Assembly: GCA_964520525.1 (NCBI GenBank)
Contig: CAZFNR010000011.1
Location: 1-47,779, forward strand
Length of the DNA: 47,779 nucleotides
DNA from: JAJPXC01 sp964520525
GTDB taxonomy: Bacteria > Bacteroidota > Bacteroidia > Bacteroidales > Muribaculaceae
Direction of reading: 5' to 3'
Under the pieces are notes generated by a model. That model was given only the letters and a program-made list of their open reading frames with translations. It was not told the origin of the DNA and did not search any database. The position numbers and the translations under genes were made by a program. Positions 5,730 through 15,364 of this stretch are shown piece after piece (positions within the stretch are counted from its first letter, which is position 1; each line of letters opens with the position of its first letter).

Positions 5730-8700
5730 ATGAGCAACAACTTGAATAGCGGTATTTGTATAGGTTTTCCTGCCGGGGAGAGATTGGTGACAGATATGCC
5801 GATGAGTAAGACGGGGGTATCGCTTGCCGCCGCTTTGCGCCGCCGTGTGGTGGTGCTCGACGGCGCGATGGGTACGATGATTCAACGGCTTGGCCTGACG
5901 GAAGCGGATTTTCGCGGGACGCTGTTCGCTGATTGGCCCGTAGCCCTGACGGGGTGCAACGATATTCTTTGCTTGACTTGCCGTGAACACATTCTGAAAA
6001 TACATTCCGATTATATTGCGGCCGGTGCTGACGTGATCGAGACCAATTCGTTCAACGCCAACGCGGTTTCGATGGCCGACTATGACCTTGCCGACCGCGT
6101 CAGGGAGATAAATCTCGCCGCTGCAGCCGTTGCCCGCGAAGCCGCCGATGAAGCCATGTCGCGGCAACCGGGGAGGGAGTGCTGGGTGGCAGGTAGCGTC
6201 GGCCCGACAAGCAAGTCGCTCTCGATGGCGCAAGGGCTTGACGAGAACCCCGGCGACGCATTGACCTGGGACGGTTTAGTAGCCGCTTATTTCACGCAGA
6301 TGCAGGCGTTGATAGAGGGTGGAGTGGACTTGCTGTTGATAGAGACCGTGTTTGACGGACTCAATGCCAAAGCGGCTGTCTACGCGGCTCGGCGCGCTAT
6401 GGAGGCCGCCGGGCGACGCTTGCCGCTGATGGTGTCGGTCACCCTCACCGAGAGCGGCCGCACGCTGTCGGGGCAGACTCTTGACGCCTTTTTGGCCACA
6501 GTGTCACACGCCGCGCCGGTGGCGGTCGCCTTGAATTGCGGTTTTGGAGCCGACGGCATGATTCGCTATGTTGAGGCTTTACAGTCCTACCCGTCGCCTT
6601 TGGCCATATACCCTAACGCCGGCCTGCCCAATCAATTCGGGGAGTATGACGAGACCGCGTCAACGATGGCCGCGAAACTTGGGCCATTGCTTGAGGGGGG
6701 TATGCTCAACATGGTGGGCGGGTGTTGCGGCACCACCCCTGAGCATATCAAGGCGATAGCCGAGATTGCCGGCAAATCACCCGCGAGAGCCGTGCCGCAG
6801 CCGAGCCATGAGATGACGCTTGCCGGATTGGAGTCGGTCACCGTGTCGCCCGACCGCAACTTCATGAACATAGGCGAGCGTTGCAACGTAGCCGGAAGCC
6901 GTAAGTTTTTGAGGCTCATCAAGGAGAAAAACATGGAGGAAGCCATCGGCATAGCCCGCAGCCAAGTCGAGGCGGGAGCGCAGGTCGTTGATGTCAACAT
7001 GGACGACGCCATGCTCGACGCACCCGCCGAAATAGCCGCGTTTATCAGCAGAGTCGGGATGGACCCCGATGTGGCGCGCGTGCCGATGATGATTGACTCA
7101 TCGTCGTGGGACGCCGTTCTCGCCGGTTTGAAACATGTGCAGGGGCGACCGATAGTCAACTCCATCAGTCTGAAAGAGGGCGCGGCTAAGTTTGTGGAGC
7201 GCGCCATGGCGGTCCGCGAGATGGGCGCCGCAGTGGTGGTGATGGCTTTCGATGAAAACGGGCAAGCCGATACCCTCGAACGCAAAATCGAGGTATGCCG
7301 CCGGGCTTACAGCCTGCTGACCGACGCCGGCTTCCCCGCCGAAGATATAATATTTGACCCCAATGTGCTGGCAGTCGCCACCGGCATCGAGTCGCATGAC
7401 AATTACGCCCTCGATTTTCTCGACGCTTTGTCGTGGATTAAGGGGAATCTGCCGCGTGCCAAGGTCAGCGGCGGCCTCAGCAACCTGTCGTTCTCATTCC
7501 GCGGCAACAACTATGTGCGCGAGGCGATGCACTCGGTGTTTCTTTATCATGCGATAGCCCGCGGGATGGACATGGCCATCGTCAACGCTGCGGCCATCGT
7601 CCCTGTCGACGACGTGCCTGCCGATTTGCGCAAAGCTGTCGAGGATGTGCTTTTTAACACCGACACCGGCGCGACCGAGCGGCTAATAGAGATAGCCGAA
7701 CGGATAAAAAACGAGCGAGCCGGCGAGGGGGCCGCGACACCGGGCATGGACACCGCGAGCGAGGCCAAGTCGGCGGCTGAACGGCTCGAACAAATGGTGC
7801 GCCGAGGGGTCACTGACGGCATAGAGAGATTGCTCGCAGAGGTCATGACCGAGCTTGGAAGCGCGGTGAAGGTTATCGACGGCCCTTTGATGGAAGGGAT
7901 GAACACCGTAGGCCGGCTGTTCGGCGATGGGAAGATGTTTCTGCCGCAGGTGGTCAAGAGCGCTCACGCCATGAAGCAGGCGGTGGCATGGCTCACGCCA
8001 CATATCGAGCGCGAGAAAGCCGCGTCGGGAGGAGGCTCGTCGGCGGGCAAGATGGTGATTGCCACCGTGAAAGGCGACGTGCACGACATCGGCAAAAACA
8101 TCGTCGATGTAATCATGAGATGCAACGGGTTTGAGATGGTTGACCTCGGGGTGATGGTTCCGGGGGAGGATATAGTCGACATGGCACAGCGGGAGAACGC
8201 CGATTTCGTGGGGCTGAGCGGGCTAATAACCCCTTCGCTCGAGGAGATGTGCCGCGTTGCCCGGCTGATGGAACGCCGCGGCATGAGAATCCCGCTTATG
8301 ATTGGCGGCGCGACCACTTCGGCACTGCACACGGCAGTCAAGATAGCCCCCTGCTATGGAGGTCCTGTGATTTATACCCGCGACGCGGCGATGATGCCCG
8401 TGGTGGCGCAACGGCTGATGAATCCGTCGACCCATGACGAGGCGCTTGCCGAGGTGGCCGACGAGCAGCGACGGCTGAGGCTGCGCCACGAGCGTCAGCA
8501 GTCGCTCTACACTATAGCCGAGGCCCGCGCCCGCGCCCCAAAGTTGCAATATGCCCCCGAATCGCTGAGACCCTCTCACCCGGGGCTGCATGACCTCCAC
8601 ATCCCTGTGTCCGAGGCGCGCGGACTGATTAACTGGCGCGCGTTTTTCGCCGCCTGGAAACTTGACGCGTCAATTGCCGATGTGGCTGAGATAGGCGGCT

Positions 8701-9509
8701 GCGACCATTGCAGGGCGCAATGGTTGGCCTCCAAACCGGTTGAACAACGCGCCCACGCCGCCGAGGGTATGCAGCTATGGAAAGAGGCTAACAGGGTTCT
8801 CGACAGCATAGGCCGCAAAGTCAAGGATTTGAAAGCGAGGGTAATCCTTTGTCCGGCGGGAAGCCGCGGTGACGACATCGTATATGAACATGACGGCGCG
8901 CGCCACACGCTCCCCACACTCCGCCAGCAGTCGCGCGACGGAGAGAAACCGCGCGCGGCTTTGGCCGATTTCATCGCCCCGGTAGGCTCTGACGGCTCGC
9001 TGCTTGACCATATCGGTCTTTTCGCTGTCACAGTCGGTCCTGACATCCAGTCGATAATCGACCGCCGCAAGGCGATTGGCGACGACTATGGGGCATTGCT
9101 TTACCAGAGTGTGGCCGACCGTCTGGTCGAAGCCGCGACTGAACTGATGCACAAGCGTGTCAGACGCGAACTATGGGGATATGCCGCCGCGGGAACCGAG
9201 GATGACAACCCGCGAAATCTGTTGAGACAATACTATCAAGGGATAAGGCCCGCCATCGGTTACCCGTCGCTGCCCGACCAATCACTGATTTTCGACGCGG
9301 ACAAATCGTTACATTATAGCGAATTGGGGGTATTGCTGACCGAAAACGGGGCCATGAGCCCACCGGCATCGACAACCGGGTTTATATTCGCGCACCCCGA
9401 CAGCCGTTATTTCCATCTCGGCGATGTGGGCGATGACCAGCGCGACGACTACGCCGCCCGCCGCGGTCTTAGCCGCTCTGTCATCGACCGCTTCCTACCC
9501 CCGCAATAG
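5730..9509 (+). CDS. metH: cobalamin-dependent methionine synthase
   Basis: The 1259-residue enzyme methylates homocysteine with 5-methyltetrahydrofolate through methylcobalamin. Domains in order: homocysteine-binding barrel (about 33-350) with zinc ligands Cys270 (LNCGFG) and Cys332-Cys333 (GGCCGTTPEH); pterin-binding barrel (about 370-640) with NIGERCNVAGS; helical cap and B12 domain (about 680-920) with GDVHDIGKN, where His785 is the lower cobalt ligand; and the AdoMet reactivation domain (about 930-1259) ending in FAHPDSRYFHLGDVGDDQ. All key residues are present and the length matches E. coli MetH. The first 24 residues before MSKTGVSLAAAL are not family-typical, so ATG codons at residues 23 or 25 are alternative starts. 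Monocistronic, with its own promoter. Confidence 0.97.
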   Translation: MSNNLNSGICIGFPAGERLVTDMPMSKTGVSLAAALRRRVVVLDGAMGTMIQRLGLTEADFRGTLFADWPVALTGCNDILCLTCREHILKIHSDYIAAGADVIETNSFNANAVSMADYDLADRVREINLAAAAVAREAADEAMSRQPGRECWVAGSVGPTSKSLSMAQGLDENPGDALTWDGLVAAYFTQMQALIEGGVDLLLIETVFDGLNAKAAVYAARRAMEAAGRRLPLMVSVTLTESGRTLSGQTLDAFLATVSHAAPVAVALNCGFGADGMIRYVEALQSYPSPLAIYPNAGLPNQFGEYDETASTMAAKLGPLLEGGMLNMVGGCCGTTPEHIKAIAEIAGKSPARAVPQPSHEMTLAGLESVTVSPDRNFMNIGERCNVAGSRKFLRLIKEKNMEEAIGIARSQVEAGAQVVDVNMDDAMLDAPAEIAAFISRVGMDPDVARVPMMIDSSSWDAVLAGLKHVQGRPIVNSISLKEGAAKFVERAMAVREMGAAVVVMAFDENGQADTLERKIEVCRRAYSLLTDAGFPAEDIIFDPNVLAVATGIESHDNYALDFLDALSWIKGNLPRAKVSGGLSNLSFSFRGNNYVREAMHSVFLYHAIARGMDMAIVNAAAIVPVDDVPADLRKAVEDVLFNTDTGATERLIEIAERIKNERAGEGAATPGMDTASEAKSAAERLEQMVRRGVTDGIERLLAEVMTELGSAVKVIDGPLMEGMNTVGRLFGDGKMFLPQVVKSAHAMKQAVAWLTPHIEREKAASGGGSSAGKMVIATVKGDVHDIGKNIVDVIMRCNGFEMVDLGVMVPGEDIVDMAQRENADFVGLSGLITPSLEEMCRVARLMERRGMRIPLMIGGATTSALHTAVKIAPCYGGPVIYTRDAAMMPVVAQRLMNPSTHDEALAEVADEQRRLRLRHERQQSLYTIAEARARAPKLQYAPESLRPSHPGLHDLHIPVSEARGLINWRAFFAAWKLDASIADVAEIGGCDHCRAQWLASKPVEQRAHAAEGMQLWKEANRVLDSIGRKVKDLKARVILCPAGSRGDDIVYEHDGARHTLPTLRQQSRDGEKPRAALADFIAPVGSDGSLLDHIGLFAVTVGPDIQSIIDRRKAIGDDYGALLYQSVADRLVEAATELMHKRVRRELWGYAAAGTEDDNPRNLLRQYYQGIRPAIGYPSLPDQSLIFDADKSLHYSELGVLLTENGAMSPPASTTGFIFAHPDSRYFHLGDVGDDQRDDYAARRGLSRSVIDRFLPPQ

Positions 9510-9564
9510 CCTGTTTGTAAGGACGTTATCAATTGATGCACAAGATAACGAAGTGAAAAAAAAG

Positions 9565-9605
9565 ACCGCCCCCAAAAGTTTTTTGTCTAACTTTTTGGGG
9601 GCGGT
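9565..9605 (-). terminator. strong intrinsic terminator between metH and the FKBP gene
   Basis: ACCGCCCCCAAAAGTT (9565-9580) pairs with AACTTTTTGGGGGCGGT (9589-9605) with one bulged base and an 8-base loop. On the minus strand the stem is followed by a run of T (the A-run at 9557-9563), so it chiefly ends the glyS-lemA-FKBP transcript. For metH it gives a stem without a U tract. Confidence 0.85.
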
Positions 9606-9655
9606 TCGGTATTGACACCGTCTCTGTTGTATTTGGAGACGGAATGTAGGTTTTA

Positions 9656-10204
9656 TCAAGGTCTCACCTCATAGTAGGGGATGCCAACGAGTTTGATGCC
9701 GAATTTCAGAGCGCTGTAGGGCTTGATGATACCGCTGTTGGCCGCTCCGTAGCCCTGTTGGTAGGGAATCAGCACCTCGCAGGTGTCGCCGACGCGCATA
9801 TCTTCGAGAGCTATCGTCCACCCCTGGATGACCTTGTTGCAGGCCGTTCGGTAGACGCTGTCGGCCGGCTCCTGGCGCAGATACGACGAGTCAAACGGTT
9901 CGTCGTCATATAGACGACCAATGTATTTTACGTCGACAGTGCTGGTGAACAGCGGAGACAGCTTCCCCTCGGTCAGCCGGCGGTCGTTGAAATAGTGTAT
10001 GAGGACGTAGGCCGCAGTGTCCCAAGAAGGGACCACTTTGGTATAGTAGGGTGTCCCGTCGGAATTGGTGCGGGTGGCTTGTTCGGCGAGCCATGCCTCG
10101 TTGGCCTCGCGCCAGTCGGCGTAATCATCCCACGTTTTGTCATCGTCGCTGCACGCTACGGCGAGCAGACCGACGAGCATAATGAAAATCGGTAACTTTT
10201 TCAT
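9656..10204 (-). CDS. FKBP-type peptidyl-prolyl cis-trans isomerase lipoprotein
   Basis: A 182-residue protein with a lipoprotein signal (MKKLPIFIMLVGLLAVAC, lipidated Cys at residue 18 followed by SDDD), so it should be exported and membrane-anchored. The C-terminal half is FKBP-like: VDVKYIGRLYDDEPFDSS, then VIQGWTIALEDMRVGDTCEVLIPYQQGYG and a terminal ALKFGIKLVGI strand, as in FKBP proline isomerases that assist folding outside the cytoplasm. I chose the ATG at 10204; a TTG two codons earlier overlaps the lemA stop. The gene starts 2 bp after lemA and ends before a strong terminator, so it is the last gene of the glyS operon. Confidence 0.88.
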   Translation of the reverse strand: MKKLPIFIMLVGLLAVACSDDDKTWDDYADWREANEAWLAEQATRTNSDGTPYYTKVVPSWDTAAYVLIHYFNDRRLTEGKLSPLFTSTVDVKYIGRLYDDEPFDSSYLRQEPADSVYRTACNKVIQGWTIALEDMRVGDTCEVLIPYQQGYGAANSGIIKPYSALKFGIKLVGIPYYEVRP

Positions 10205-10206
10205 TG

Positions 10207-10821
10207 TCAAAATTCAACTTTGGGGGCATTCTGCGCGCCCTCCTCGGCCTTGAACATCTGTCGAGACGAAAAGCCGAACATTCCTGCGAAGATGCTTGCA
10301 GGGAAGCGGCGTATCTTCACGTTATAGCTCTTGACGGCCTCGTTGTAGCGAGTGCGTTCGGTTGCGATGCGGTTTTCGGTGCCTTCGAGCTGTGTCTGCA
10401 AGTCAAGGAAGTTTTGGTTGGCTTTCAGGTCGGGGTAGGCTTCACGGACGGCGTTGACATAGATGTCGAGCGCGCCTTTCAGGCGGTTTTGAGCCGACTG
10501 ATATTTTTCAAACCCTTCGGGAGAAGCCTGTGCGTCCTCGGCTGTCACGCTCTGCGCCTCGTTGTAAGCATTGGTCAGCCCGGCACGTGCGTTGGTCACG
10601 GTTTCGAGTGTGCTGCTTTCGTGGGCGGCGTAACCTTTGACCGTGTTGACAAGATTGGGGATGAGGTCGGCGCGGCGTTGATACTGGTTCTCCACGTTGG
10701 CCCAAGTCTGGTTAACCTCCTCGTCGAGATTGACCATGCCGTTGTAGCTGTTACAGCCGGCTACTCCGAATATTAGGAGCAGGACGACGACTACAAGTCC
10801 GATTATCGATGACTTTTTCAT
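10207..10821 (-). CDS. lemA: LemA family protein
   Basis: The 204-residue product has an N-terminal membrane segment (about residues 6-21) ending in GVAGC, which could be a lipobox, and then the family core: NLDEEVNQTWANVENQYQRRADLIPNLVNTVKGYA and a long helical region rich in Gln, Glu and Ala. LemA proteins are membrane-anchored helical bundles of unclear function with most of the chain exposed outside the inner membrane. It lies 49 bp downstream of glyS and 2 bp upstream of the FKBP lipoprotein gene, so all three are probably one transcript. The family is secure; the role is unknown. Confidence 0.92.
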   Translation of the reverse strand: MKKSSIIGLVVVVLLLIFGVAGCNSYNGMVNLDEEVNQTWANVENQYQRRADLIPNLVNTVKGYAAHESSTLETVTNARAGLTNAYNEAQSVTAEDAQASPEGFEKYQSAQNRLKGALDIYVNAVREAYPDLKANQNFLDLQTQLEGTENRIATERTRYNEAVKSYNVKIRRFPASIFAGMFGFSSRQMFKAEEGAQNAPKVEF

Positions 10822-10870
10822 AATTAACTGTTTGTTTAGATGTTGTTATTATTTATTTCGGAGCGAGAGT

Positions 10871-12415
10871 TTAGCCGAGTTTGCGGAGCAAGGCGTTGAG
10901 ACTCACGCGGTCATGAATCAGACGGTGGAGGTCGGCTATCGCCACGCGGGTCTGCTCCATTGAGTCGCGCTCGCGGAGAGTCACGGTGTTGTCCTCAAGC
11001 GTCTGATGGTCGACGGTGATGCAGAATGGAGTGCCTATCGCGTCCTGACGGCGGTAACGCTTGCCGATGGAGTCTTTCTCCTCGTAGTGGGTGGTGAAGT
11101 CAAACTTCAAGTCGTTGACAATCTCGCGGGCCTTGTCGGGCAGCCCGTCTTTGCGCACGAGCGGCATCACGGCGCATTTCACGGGAGCGAGGGCCTCGGG
11201 GAGGTGGAGCACAACGCGGGTATCGCCGCCGGGGAGGGCTTGCTCTTCATACGACGAGCATAGCACGCTGAGGAACATACGGTCTACGCCGATTGACGTT
11301 TCGATGACGTAGGGGGTGTAGCTCTCGTTAAGCTCGGGGTCGAAGTATTGGATTTTCTTTCCTGAGAATTTCTCGTGTTGCGAGAGGTCGAAGTTTGTGC
11401 GCGAGTGGATACCCTCTACCTCCTTGAAGCCGAACGGCATCTCAAATTCGATGTCGGTGGCGGCGTTGGCGTAGTGGGCGAGCTTGTCGTGGTCGTGGTA
11501 ACGGTATTTGTCATCACCGAGACCAAGGGCCTTGTGCCATTTCAAGCGGGTTTCTTTCCACTGTGCGAACCATTTCAGTTCCTCACCGGGACGCACGAAG
11601 AATTGCATCTCCATCTGCTCGAACTCGCGCATACGGAAGATGAATTGGCGGGCCACGATTTCGTTACGGAACGCTTTACCAATTTGGGCGATGCCGAAGG
11701 GGATGCGCATACGCCCCGTTTTCTGCACGTTAAGGTAGTTGACAAAGATGCCCTGAGCGGTTTCGGGACGGAGGTAGACGGCCATTGAGCCTTCGGCGGT
11801 CGAACCCATTTCGGTTTTGAACATCAAATTGAATTGACGCACCTCTGTCCAGTTTTTAGTGCCTGAGATGGGGCATACGATTTCTTGGTCGATGATGATT
11901 TGGCGCAATTCAGCCAAGTCGTTGTCGTTCATCGCCTTTGCGAAACGCTCGTGGAGAGCGTCGCGCTTGGCTTTATGCTCGAGCACGCGGGGGTTGGTTT
12001 CGCGGTAGAGGGCTTCGTCAAACGATTCGCCGAAGCGTTTGCGCGCTTTGGCTACCTCTTTTTCGATTTTGTCGTCCATTTTGGCGAGCTCGTCCTCGAT
12101 GAGGACATCGGCGCGGTAACGTTTTTTAGAGTCGCGGTTGTCAATCAACGGGTCGTTGAATGCGTCGACGTGACCTGAAGCTTTCCAGATGGTGGGGTGC
12201 ATGAAAATCGCGGAGTCGATACCCACGATGTTCTCGTGGAGCAGGGTCATCGCGTCCCACCAGTAGCGTTTGATATTGTTTTTGAGCTCGACACCGTTCT
12301 GACCGTAGTCATAAACGGCTGAAAGCCCGTCGTAGATTTCACTTGATTGAAAAACAAAACCGTATTCCTTGGCGTGTGAAACGATTTTTTTGAAAACTTC
12401 TTCTTGTTGAGCCAT
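10871..12415 (-). CDS. glyS: glycyl-tRNA synthetase, alpha2 (eukaryote-like) type
   Basis: The 514-residue class II synthetase charges tRNA-Gly. The N-terminus has FVFQSSEIYDGLSAVYDYG (motif of the alpha2 enzyme), motif 2 is seen around FRNEIVARQFIFRMREFEQME, and motif 3 around ETSIGVDRMFLSVL. The C-terminal anticodon-binding domain begins near LPEALAPVKCAVMPLV. Bacteroidota use this single-chain form instead of the glyQ/glyS alpha-beta enzyme. It is the first gene of a glyS-lemA-FKBP operon with its own consensus promoter and a GC-rich leader hairpin. Cytosolic. Confidence 0.97.
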   Translation of the reverse strand: MAQQEEVFKKIVSHAKEYGFVFQSSEIYDGLSAVYDYGQNGVELKNNIKRYWWDAMTLLHENIVGIDSAIFMHPTIWKASGHVDAFNDPLIDNRDSKKRYRADVLIEDELAKMDDKIEKEVAKARKRFGESFDEALYRETNPRVLEHKAKRDALHERFAKAMNDNDLAELRQIIIDQEIVCPISGTKNWTEVRQFNLMFKTEMGSTAEGSMAVYLRPETAQGIFVNYLNVQKTGRMRIPFGIAQIGKAFRNEIVARQFIFRMREFEQMEMQFFVRPGEELKWFAQWKETRLKWHKALGLGDDKYRYHDHDKLAHYANAATDIEFEMPFGFKEVEGIHSRTNFDLSQHEKFSGKKIQYFDPELNESYTPYVIETSIGVDRMFLSVLCSSYEEQALPGGDTRVVLHLPEALAPVKCAVMPLVRKDGLPDKAREIVNDLKFDFTTHYEEKDSIGKRYRRQDAIGTPFCITVDHQTLEDNTVTLRERDSMEQTRVAIADLHRLIHDRVSLNALLRKLG

Positions 12416-12447
12416 AAATCTTTGTTGTGTTTAGTTTTTGTGAGCCA

Positions 12448-12478
12448 ACGGGTTGCCCCGCAGGGTGCGGAGTCCCGT
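12448..12478 (-). other. leader hairpin upstream of glyS
   Basis: In the glyS leader ACGGG (12448-12452) pairs with CCCGT (12474-12478), and inside them CCGCA (12458-12462) pairs with TGCGG (12466-12470) around a 3-base loop. No T-box conserved sequence is seen. It may affect mRNA stability or translation; no function is shown. Confidence 0.4.
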
Positions 12479-12488
12479 CAGGAATGTG

Positions 12489-12519
12489 CAAATTTACAAT
12501 TTTTCCTTGAAACCGCAAA
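12489..12519 (-). promoter_or_regulatory. consensus promoter of the glyS operon
   Basis: On the minus strand TTTG (12519-12516), 19 bases, TAAATTTG (12496-12489): a perfect consensus match, giving a leader of about 70 nt. Confidence 0.72.
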
Positions 12520-12592
12520 TCGGTGATAGATGCCGCGCTATAAATTTCTGTAGTTTGTCGAAAAGTATCAACGAGCTATGAGAAAAATTTCG

Positions 12593-12600
12593 TAAATTTG
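12593..12600 (+). promoter_or_regulatory. -7 promoter element upstream of parC
   Basis: TAAATTTG lies 64 bases before the parC start. No good TTTG box is seen 19-20 bases upstream, so only the -7 half is convincing. Confidence 0.45.
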
Positions 12601-12664
12601 TAGGGGATAAATTCCTGCGGCTCTTATTGGGGCTGCCAATAACCTTGAAACTTGCCAAATCATA

Positions 12665-15364
12665 ATGAGCGACGAAAATAACACTATCGACGAGTTGCCC
12701 CATGAGCAGCTTGACGCGGCGGGTGAAGCCCCGTCGGCCGGAGCGGTCAAAAGCCAACAAGTGACTGTCGACACGACTGACGACGTTGTGCGCCATCAAC
12801 TGCGCGGTATGTTCCAAAGCTGGTTTCTCGACTATGCCTCCTACGTCATCCTTGAGCGCGCCGTGCCGCATATCGACGACGGCTTGAAGCCTGTGCAAAG
12901 GCGCATACTCCACTCAATGGAGACCCTTGACGACGGACGGTTTAACAAGGTGGCTAACATCGTCGGAAACACCATGCAGTATCATCCGCATGGCGACCAG
13001 TCAATCAACGACGCTCTCGTGCAGTTGGGGCAGAAGGAACTGCTTGTCGACACGCAAGGCAACTGGGGTAACATACTCACCGGGGCATCGGCGGCCGCCG
13101 GGCGTTATATCGAGGCGCGGTTGTCGTCATTTGCCCTTGAGACACTGTTCAACCCCAAAATCACCGAGTGGACTCTGTCGTATGATGGCCGCAAACGCGA
13201 GCCGGTAACGCTCCCCGTGAAATTCCCCCTGCTGCTCATGCAGGGTGTCGAGGGTATAGCGGTCGGCTTGTCGTCAAAGATACTCCCGCATAATTTCAAC
13301 GAAATCCTCGACGCGGCTGTCGCTCATCTCCGCGGCGAGGAGTTTGCTCTCTATCCCGATTTCCCTACCGGCGGATTCATCGACGTGTCGCGCTACAATG
13401 ACGGTGAGCGCGGAGGCGCGGTGAAAGTGAGAGCGAAAATCGAGAAAATCGACAACAAGACTCTCGCCATCACCGAGATTCCCTACGGCAAGACAACCGG
13501 CGGCATCATCGACTCGATTCTGAAGGCTTTTGAGAAAGGAAAAATCAAAATCAGAAAAATCGATGACAACACCGCCGACACGGCTCGCATCCTCGTCCAT
13601 CTTATCCCGGGGACATCGAGCGACAAGACCATCGACGCGCTCTACGCGTTTACCGACTGCGAGGTGAGCATATCGCCCAATTGCTGCGTCATCAAAGATA
13701 AAAAACCCCATTTCCTCGGCGTCAGCGACGTGCTGCGCCACAGTGTGGAACACACTCGCGACCTGCTCCGCCGAGAGTTGGAGATTCAGCTCGCCGACGC
13801 GCGCGAGCAGTTGCACTTCGCGTCGCTCGAACGCATATTCATCGAGGAGCGCATCTACAAGGATGCCGAGTATGAAAAAGCGGCGTCGCCCGAGGCGGCC
13901 ATCACCCATGTGTCAAAGCGGTTGAAACCGTTCACCGCCGACTTCTACCGCCCGGTGACCGACGATGACATCAAGCGACTCTTTGAGATACCGATGAAGC
14001 GCATATTCCGCTTCAACTCCGACAAAGCCGATGAAACGATTGCGGCCTACAAGGCGCGCATCGAGGGTCTTCTCGACAACCTCGCGCATCTCACCGACTT
14101 CACAATAGCATGGTATGAAGGTCTGAAACGCAAATATGGAGCGTCGTTCCCGCGCCATACCGTGATTAGAGGTTTCGACAACATCGAGGCCGCGAAGGTG
14201 GCCGAGGCCAACGAAAAGCTCTACATCAACCGCGAGGAGGGCTTTTTAGGCACATCGCTTAAGAAAGATGAGTACATCTGTAATTGCTCGTCGATTGACG
14301 ATATCATCATCTTCTATAAAGATGGCCGTTACAAGGTGGTAAAGGTGCAGGAAAAACTGTTTGTCGACAAAAACGTGATGTACGTCAACGTGTTCAAGCG
14401 CAACGACACCCGCACCATATACAACGCCATATACCAGAACGGCCGAGGCGGATTCTACTACATGAAGCGTTTCGCAGTCACCGGCGTGACCCGCGACAAA
14501 GAGTATAATCTCACTCAAGGCGCGCCCGGCACCAAGGTCGTATGGTTCACAGCCAATCCCAACGGTGAGGCTGAGGTGGTCAAAGTGACGCTCAAGCCTA
14601 AACCGCGGTTGAAAATGCTGCAATTTGACATCAATTTCAGCGAGTTGGCCATAAAGGGGAAACAGTCGCAAGGCAACCTGGTAACTAAAAACGAAGTGCA
14701 TCGTTTCTCGCTGAAAGAGAAAGGCGCGTCGACGCTCGGAGGCCGCGAGGTGTGGTTTGACCCCGACGTGCTGCGCATCAACTACGATGGCCGCGGCGAT
14801 TATCTCGGCGAGTTCTCGGGGTCTGACCAGATTCTCGTCATATTGAACAACGGAGAATACTACATGACCACGTTTGACGCCGGCAACCATTACGATGACA
14901 ACATACTCCGCATCGAGAAGTTCCGTCCCGGCCACGTCTGGACGGCTGTGCTCCATGATGCCGACCAGGGCTACCCTTATATCAAACGGTTCACATTCGA
15001 GCCGTCGGCTAAAAAACAACGCTATCTCGGCGAGAACGAGAAATCGCGACTGATAATCCTTTCCGACGCACCCGGAGCGAGGTTTGAGGTGAAATTTGGC
15101 GGTGATGACGCGTTCAGGGGCGGCATGGAGATTGACGCTACCGAGTTTATCGGAGTCAAATCGTTCAAGGCCAAGGGCAAACGTGTGTCAAACTATGCCA
15201 TAGAGTCAATCGTGGAACTTGAGCCGCGTCCAGTCGAGGAAACAGAAGAAGCCGACGAAGTCACCGACCCTGTGACTGACGATGAGACGGAGCAGACGGC
15301 TGAGCCTGAGATGTCAGACGAGGAAGTGCGCGATGAAATCAACGGCCAGCAACGTATATTCTGA
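12665..15364 (+). CDS. parC: DNA topoisomerase IV subunit A (ParC-like type IIA topoisomerase)
   Basis: The 899-residue protein is the DNA cleavage and religation subunit. The breakage-reunion domain begins near residue 45 (QSWFLDYASYVILERAVP) and includes GLKPVQRRILHSM, the YHPHGD segment and the catalytic tyrosine, Tyr148, in GRYIEARLS. The coiled-coil tower is followed by a divergent C-terminal beta-pinwheel, and the last 60 residues are very acidic. Of the two subunit A types in Bacteroidota this fits the ParC-like one better than GyrA because of the sequence around the tyrosine and the divergent C-terminus, but gyrase cannot be fully excluded. parE is not adjacent here. Its stop overlaps the next start by one base, so it leads a five-gene run. 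Confidence 0.9.
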   Translation: MSDENNTIDELPHEQLDAAGEAPSAGAVKSQQVTVDTTDDVVRHQLRGMFQSWFLDYASYVILERAVPHIDDGLKPVQRRILHSMETLDDGRFNKVANIVGNTMQYHPHGDQSINDALVQLGQKELLVDTQGNWGNILTGASAAAGRYIEARLSSFALETLFNPKITEWTLSYDGRKREPVTLPVKFPLLLMQGVEGIAVGLSSKILPHNFNEILDAAVAHLRGEEFALYPDFPTGGFIDVSRYNDGERGGAVKVRAKIEKIDNKTLAITEIPYGKTTGGIIDSILKAFEKGKIKIRKIDDNTADTARILVHLIPGTSSDKTIDALYAFTDCEVSISPNCCVIKDKKPHFLGVSDVLRHSVEHTRDLLRRELEIQLADAREQLHFASLERIFIEERIYKDAEYEKAASPEAAITHVSKRLKPFTADFYRPVTDDDIKRLFEIPMKRIFRFNSDKADETIAAYKARIEGLLDNLAHLTDFTIAWYEGLKRKYGASFPRHTVIRGFDNIEAAKVAEANEKLYINREEGFLGTSLKKDEYICNCSSIDDIIIFYKDGRYKVVKVQEKLFVDKNVMYVNVFKRNDTRTIYNAIYQNGRGGFYYMKRFAVTGVTRDKEYNLTQGAPGTKVVWFTANPNGEAEVVKVTLKPKPRLKMLQFDINFSELAIKGKQSQGNLVTKNEVHRFSLKEKGASTLGGREVWFDPDVLRINYDGRGDYLGEFSGSDQILVILNNGEYYMTTFDAGNHYDDNILRIEKFRPGHVWTAVLHDADQGYPYIKRFTFEPSAKKQRYLGENEKSRLIILSDAPGARFEVKFGGDDAFRGGMEIDATEFIGVKSFKAKGKRVSNYAIESIVELEPRPVEETEEADEVTDPVTDDETEQTAEPEMSDEEVRDEINGQQRIF

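Noticed and set aside
12416..12488. T-box leader for glyS
   Set aside because: The leader is too short and lacks the T-box conserved sequence; only a simple hairpin is present.
14246..15019. 257-codon open frame antisense to parC
   Set aside because: It lies wholly within the parC coding region and has no family features.
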